A stretch of 64,000 nt of DNA, taken from assembly GCA_948567375.1 (NCBI GenBank), contig OX419759.1, positions 52,553,493 through 52,617,492 on the forward strand. The letters are read 5' to 3'. Under the pieces are notes generated by a model. The model was not told where the DNA came from and did no database searches. It saw only the letters and a list, made by a program, of their open reading frames with translations. The position numbers and the translations under genes were made by a program. This DNA comes from Lunularia cruciata (lineage: Eukaryota; Streptophyta; Marchantiopsida; Lunulariales; Lunulariaceae). Shown one piece after another: positions 58,369 to 64,000 of the stretch. Positions within the stretch are counted from its first letter, which is position 1. Every line of letters begins with the position of its first letter.

Positions 58369-60959
58369 TCCATGCATGCTCAAACTAGTAGGACAGATTT
58401 ATATATAACCTTTCATCTATAGGCTCCACAAATAGCCACCTTTTTGTGTTCCCAAAGAGAGAATGGCAAAGTATGAGAACACTTACAACCCACACTAACT
58501 TGGTGATCCAAGCTAGTCTTTTTATATCATATTTATCCTGTATTGGGACGTTGTAGGTGTGTTACAAAGGCCAAATGGCATATAATTTTATGCATACATA
58601 CCTGAATTAATTGTCAAGGTGATTTTTTTCTTACTTTCTTCATGAATGGATACTTTATTGTATCTTGAAAAGCCATCCAAGAAGTTATAAAAAACATAAC
58701 CGATTACTTGATCAAGAATAACATTTGTAAATGGTAAGGGATGATGATGCTTCTTGTGACTGCATTTAATTTTAAAAAATTGTGATATATTCTCTAATAC
58801 AGTTTTCCAAGGAATGATGTCTTGGTATTCCCCATAGAGCAATCCATAGTCTTTGTATTCATCCAAATACACATCCCGTTGAAATCTTCAAGACCTTTGT
58901 TTCCTCTAGGAATAGGTCTTGGAAATTGTTAGGATTTATAATACACTTCACATGAATCATATGCTTATTCCTAACATAACCAAATTTTGCCATTGTTCAT
59001 CTTTGTAGACAATATTGTCTTCAGCTTTGCAACTCCCTTCTCCTTCATCTTCCTCTATCTCATAACACTCAAAAAATAGTTCTAGTGTCTTCTTGCAAAG
59101 ACAGATCAAAAGATAGGCATGTCTCCTTCTTTAGACAACTGCATTTTCCCAATATGTGGTATTGTCTTTCAAGACACCATGATAAAATCTTGATTTGATT
59201 TCCTAAGGTCTTCATACCGTAGCTTGTGCTAGTATCAATTGATGCTCATGAGAGCACCATATAACCAAGGTGTCCAATTAGTAATGGATACCCTATCTTC
59301 ATCACCAGCTTAAGAACAACATAGCTCAACCTAAAGGGAACTCCACCAATAGTGGTTACTACATTGGAGATTTGTCCTAAACATCTGCTTAGGGTTTGAT
59401 CCACAAAATGTCAGATGCAAGGAATCAATTTCAATTCCAAGAATCTATGAGTAAAATCTTCTATCATTGCATTAAAAATTTATCCCACATCAATACTAAA
59501 AAATATTATGACACAACTTGAAATCTCCGCTTTGTTTTATGGTGAGCGCAAGTCTTACTCCTCTTTTTAATAAACAATAGGTAACCTCTTCCTCTTTGCA
59601 CACTTGGTTCATTTGAGAGCAAAAGCAAGCTATTTTTTGTACAACTTGTGGTCCTCTCAAAATTGCTTAAAGGAGACATTTAGTTTTATGGAAGCTTAAT
59701 CAACTAAAATATTATATTTTAGAACCCTAGGTAAATATATGATGGGCTTTGGTTCTTCTCCACCTTTGGGATATCTACCCTTGACATAGAACTCAACAAA
59801 ACTCTTTCTTATTTGAGAATTGTAATGGGTGGGAGCTCTTTTGGAGACATACTTGTAGCCAATTCATTGGTCAATGCTCTACTTGTCTCCTCCTGCGATA
59901 GCATTTCAATTTTCCTTGAATATTTGCAAGGAAAGAAGGTAGAGATGAATCTGGTGGCTCTAGTTTCTGAAAACTGTTTGTGCTTTGATTTTTGGCATCC
60001 TTAAGTATGATATAGTTACTATTTGCCTTGATATTATTTTATTTCTTTAAGAGTATGTCTTTTTTCTCTCATTGTCAAACCTTTGGTTCTGAAGATGAGG
60101 AAGAATCTGAAGAGAGAACTACTTTTTTGTCTTCTTTCTTGACCTTGTTGGGACATGCTGATTCTCTTGGTCAAATAAAATCCCTTTCTCAATTAATGAA
60201 ATTGGTGTAGATCCAATTTCTTCAATAGTTACACAATGTATGTTGTATCCATCTTTGTTGACGATGACATATGAACAAAACAAACCTAGTGTCTTCATGA
60301 TGGTGGTTGAGGATAGTTCGAAACAACTTGCTCTTATGCTTTACAATTCAAACATATATTTATTTATAGAAATATATGGTTCGCATTTGGGTTCCATTCG
60401 CAAGTTAGCATTTGGGTTCCATTCACTTTGGTGCACAATGCCGAAGAGCTCTAAAATTGTAATAGGCTTCATGATTCAAATTCTATCTTGGTGGTATGAT
60501 CCTTCAACATGGAAAAATACTACCATTACTCTCTTGGCACAAACCTTAATGAGACATAGAAAATAGGAAATATTACTAGGAACCTTTTGAACCACAAACA
60601 TTGATTTTTCTTTTTCCACAAAATATTCTTGTGTTTCTCAAACAAGAACCTAATCAATCTTTTATACAAGATATGATGGCAAAGTTGTTAAACACTTAGT
60701 ATTGGCATGGCCTAGTATAATGCAGGTACTACACCAAATTTATGTAGATGAGTATGAAGGTAATCTCATTCATTTGTTTCCACAAACTATGTTGACTTTA
60801 AAGTAAGCTATCTTTAATGAGCTCCTCCAACTTATTGTCCATTTTCTCAAAGGCCTTTGGAGCTACCATAAGTTTATTTCTTCCTCGTCCTTTTTTCTCT
60901 CTTTGGTGCTCCCATTCATCTTAAGATGAAGATGACCTTCATAAAGAGAAACTACTAGA
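58369..60959 (-). mobile_element. Gypsy (Ty3) retrotransposon remnant, copy 2
   Basis: Read from high to low coordinates the order is gag, protease region, reverse transcriptase. The gag zinc knuckle is at 60692-60733 (CSTCIILGHANTKC). An aspartic-protease-like region at about 59190-59420 includes GGVPFRLSYVV and IGYPLLIGHLG. The reverse transcriptase region at 58540-58872 includes HHPLPFTNVILDQV and YNFLDGFSRYNKVSI, matching the conserved part before the catalytic YVDD, which is missing. Stops and shifts abound. The right edge abuts C3. Confidence 0.8.
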
Positions 60960-61991
60960 GGAACTCAAATGAATGAAAAATAGTAACCTTTGTGAAGACT
61001 TCTTCTTCTTATTGCTTCTCCACCTTTCATGTAATACCATTAGCTATTATCTAGATGTGGAAATTTGCATGGTAATATTTTGAATGATATTATATATGAT
61101 GGTCTAAATGGATCAGATAGACATGTTACCAAAATAGTACTTTCAGTAATAGTGTAGAGGTCTAAAACATAATAGAAACTTCAAAGCCAATTTTGGAGGC
61201 CTAAATGGCTGAATTAGGCCTCAACGAATGGTCAGCCCCCTCTATGATAGACAATGCGGTCATCAAGGGGAAATTGAAAGGGGTGGAGTTCACTAACATG
61301 TCACCAATCCATGTATCTGATTCAAGGTGCAACTCCCTTTGAGTAGATACTCTTTGCCAAGGTGTTCCTTTGGGGCCTTGGAGGAATTTCGAGGCCGTTT
61401 GGGCTATGGGTAAGTGAATATGAAGGCCGGGTTACTACTCAAGCCTGAAGCAGTCCTCACGTTTGAGATTTAAGAGGTTTGATCCAATTCCATTTGAGAT
61501 TTGCTTCCACGTGTGGAGAACAACCTCAACTCGTTCTAGTTTTGTACTCTTTTTCTTAAGGCAATAAAATAGGGTGACTGCACTTGAGACGAGTGTCGAT
61601 TAGGGTAACACTTATTTGACGCTCTACTCTCGTTTGATCTCTTCCTTTTCCATCATGAATTGTATGGATTTGTGATTCTTACTTTCAACCTGGAACCTCA
61701 AGAAATCGAGTGTATAGTTTTTGAAATTTCTATCAAAAGACAATCCATACATCCTTCTTTGCTCTAAATTCCAAATGATGTAACAACTGATAATTGGAAA
61801 CAGAATAAGGGACTTTTCTCAAGGTGGAAGCGTGGTAGAGAGTATTACTTCATGTAAAAATATGAAACTTGGCATAAAGACATTCAGTTGCAATGAGACT
61901 TGAAATTAGAATGTCTCTCACGATAAAAATTAAAACTTACTCTAATTGATAGTCTAAAATTATAAATACGCAATGGCAACAATTTTGATCC

Positions 61992-62580
61992 TTGATTTTC
62001 ATAATTCAACTATATTCACGAGCTTCAGGACCTTTCAATGCCGTCATCTTTTTCATCGATCTTCAACTTGAAGGCACTTCCCTTGTGAAAGGTGCTAACG
62101 GTTATTGTCCCCAGTTGCGAGAAATGAAGATTTTGTTTGAGGCCCCTTTCGTCTTGTCATGTTACCGACAGGGGATCAACGGGTTGTATTCTCGTTTATA
62201 TTACCATTTGCCGAAATATGAATTTCGGCTGCGGCGACTGCCGAAGAAACGGATGTGCGATGCCGCGCAACGAGAGATTTGCACCATGGGAATCGAGCTT
62301 CATGGTTCAAGGGGTCCGCATCTTCACTTTGGGGATGATGAACGCCGATACTCATATTGGGTGTGTTCGTGAAGGTCCGCTTGAATTCTTTGACAGAGTA
62401 CGTCAGTCCATATGTGGATGGGGTAATTATTGGATCCTTTGTACACTCTATGGTAGAGGTCCTATTCTGATTCAAATTTTGTTCTATATCTCTTGTTACG
62501 ATCTGATCACGTTGCAAACCGTTACCATCAGGTTGTTTCGTTTGAGTAGACGTTTGGGACAAACCGTCGATTTGGACTGA
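61992..62580. other. Open frames in the GC-rich core of C3, longest of the three copies
   Basis: Plus frames 61992-62372 (126 codons) and 62137-62580 (147 codons), and minus frame 62176-62562 (128 codons) are open. Relative to C1 and C2 the plus frames are longer because of small indels. Residues such as RRLPKKRMCDAAQREI (plus) and HEARFPWCKSL (minus) are shared. No domain is recognised and the coding strand is undecided. Confidence 0.3.
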
Positions 62581-63125
62581 GAACTACATCAGCTGAACAA
62601 CTGAGATTGAGACTGATGCTGGTTAGTCTGAAATCGAACCCAATCTCATGAGAACGTACAATGAATGTCCCAAAGTTCAGACTTCATTAATTTCCATATC
62701 AACATGGAACCTTACACATTAAAACTTTTCACCGATAGCATTTACAGATAAGATTGTTACTCATTTCTTCCCTGAAGAGTAGATTGGCTCTTCGAAAGCA
62801 GCGGAGACTCCGTTATGCGGACCGGCCGGTGGATCATGCATAAACCTCCGAAAACCAGGAACTACAGAAGAATATCACGTTCTCCAACAGTAGAGTGGAA
62901 TTCAGTATTTATCACGTTATCGCTTTCACAAATTTGATATGAGATCCTCGCTGATGTGGCATCCGCAGCGTTTTGCGTTCTATCTCTTGGCCCACACGGG
63001 CAATTGGAGCTTGTGGAAATTTTGTACGATCATATATTGATACGTGACAACCATTTTTTGCGAATTCCAGACCCTCATGTTTGGGTATCCATAATATAAT
63101 CGTATCATCCCGATACCGTTACGAT

Positions 63126-63350
63126 CTATACAGTTTGTTGCAGATCCACTTTGTAGCAAACCACGTATCTGAAGAAGCTCTCTACACCGGCTGGTATGGA
63201 CGTCGGTTTTCTCCCTAGCACCTTTCCTTTTTTGAACGTATATATCAATCTCAAGGTAGAGTCTTGATTGATCAGCGTAAGTCGCCGTGGGCCATGATCT
63301 AGAAACTCTTTACCTGTAAAATCAACAATGATCATGCATTCCATCTGCAC
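63126..63350 (-). other. Open frame GKEFLDHG-GKVLGRKP, intact only in C3
   Basis: This 74-codon minus-strand frame reads a protein-like segment containing GKEFLDHGPRRLTLI, LIYTFKKGKVLGRKP and FFRYVVCYKVDLQ. In C1 (near 16230-16330) and C2 (near 28830-28920) the codon after YTFK is TAA. A possible acceptor 'tttacag' sits just before GKEF, so this may be an internal exon. I do not recognise the family. Confidence 0.35.
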
Positions 63351-64000
63351 TTCGAAAGAACATTGAACAATCTAACAAAAGCTCGTTCACCAAAGCATAC
63401 GTTTGAAATGATCATGTGGACTGTCCTAGAAACGATTGTCTAGCTAGAACGGTATTTCTGGAGGCTGATGGTGATGACATTCACAAATGGCAGACTAAAG
63501 ATGTCACCTGTAAAGCTATTAGCCGATCTGATAGGACCAACGCCACTGTTGTCCGGGGCTGCAAAGATGTCATAATCTCTAGATCATCCACGATCGTTGC
63601 ATGCGCTGATACATAATCAGATTTTTCAGCACCCGTACACTACAGCATTGTATGAAGCTCCAGTACATATGTCTAATCTGATCTATATGTATGTGAAGGC
63701 CGGCTTACTACGTAGGCCATCCTACACTTAACCAATGACTTCGATAACTTCTGAGTGGTTTATGTATATACAGTGGAAACGGACTGGAGCACATTGATGT
63801 ACATCAAATTCATCCTTTGACCGTGGATATCATATAAAACAGACTGCGACTTCATCGAATTTCAGCATGATGATTCTGATGATATAAATGTCGACCGCAT
63901 TGGACCCGGTGTAAAAACCTTTTGACTTGAGGCAGGTACACTCGTTCCAAACCAATATTTTATCAGTGAAGCTTTCCAATTCGTGTCCCATAACAAGTGG

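Larger units (their letters stand above)
60960..64000 (+). repeat. Module C3, cut by the window end
   Basis: Colinear with C1 from 13991 to about 17020 and with C2. C3 is joined on its left to the Gypsy remnant, as C2 is. The last bases ('cataacaagtgg') correspond to 17006-17018 in C1, so the module should continue for at least 0.4 kb beyond the window. Confidence 0.85.

Noticed and set aside
60383-60426. 17-bp direct repeat with a 25-bp period
   Set aside because: It is a real but trivial duplication in a decayed element and adds nothing beyond the other short tandem duplications.
59813-60566. Plus-strand frames in the Gypsy remnant (63, 60 and 108 codons)
   Set aside because: The minus strand carries recognisable Gypsy gag features, including a canonical zinc knuckle, so the plus frames are shadows.
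1-64000. tRNA, rRNA or CRISPR-like arrays
   Set aside because: No tRNA-like box pair, rRNA segment or spaced short-repeat array was found. The repeats seen are tandem or dispersed and lack regular spacers.

Overview
The window is nuclear DNA of a land plant. It carries one intact class III (secretory) peroxidase gene and a near-identical broken copy, one LOB-domain (LBD) transcription factor gene, and a dense mosaic of decayed Copia and Gypsy LTR-retrotransposon pieces and other repeats. Class III peroxidases and LBD proteins are plant families, and the Copia primer-binding site has the form seen in plant elements. The composition is AT-rich and gene-poor. I cannot name the species; the divergent LBD domain and peroxidase motifs would suit a non-flowering plant, but this is a weak inference. 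No tRNA, rRNA, CRISPR or operon-like structure was seen.

Layout. I use letters for repeat modules that recur in the window. 1-2340: diverged reversed pieces of module C. 3165-5126: module E, reversed (E1). 5129-13918: segment A, holding a GC-rich unrecognised ORF, the peroxidase gene on the minus strand (4 exons, 8032-9843), pseudogene module D1 and E2. 13991-17470: module C1 with a GC-rich core. About 18060-21360: a decayed Copia element. 21361-25492: D2 then G1. 25493-26527: a Gypsy gag-region remnant (minus). 26528-29353: C2. 29359-30325: a second Copia fragment. 30326-34445: D3 then G2. 34446-36141: E3. 36738-38682: module F and a recent 580-bp tandem duplication. About 39120-43890: mostly single-copy DNA with the LBD gene (40645-41301, perhaps to 41727). 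43893-54915: segment B, a second copy of A with the peroxidase pseudogene, D4, G3, H1 and E4. 54702-58368: F2, H2 and E5. 58369-60959: a Gypsy remnant with recognisable zinc knuckle, protease-like and reverse-transcriptase regions (minus). 60960-64000: C3, cut by the window end.

How it fits together. Two levels of duplication are visible. A and B are copies about 38.8 kb apart; the peroxidase in A keeps every reading frame, splice site and catalytic residue, whereas the copy in B has lost 2 bp inside the distal-histidine motif. Between them, the order C-Copia-D-G occurs twice head to tail, and the Gypsy-C junction also occurs twice. Module D is a broken protein-coding family I do not recognise, present four times. 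G appears to be a form of C that lacks C's two GC-rich core segments. The likely host genes are the peroxidase (apoplastic hydrogen-peroxide-dependent oxidation) and the LBD regulator; most of the remainder is repeat-derived.
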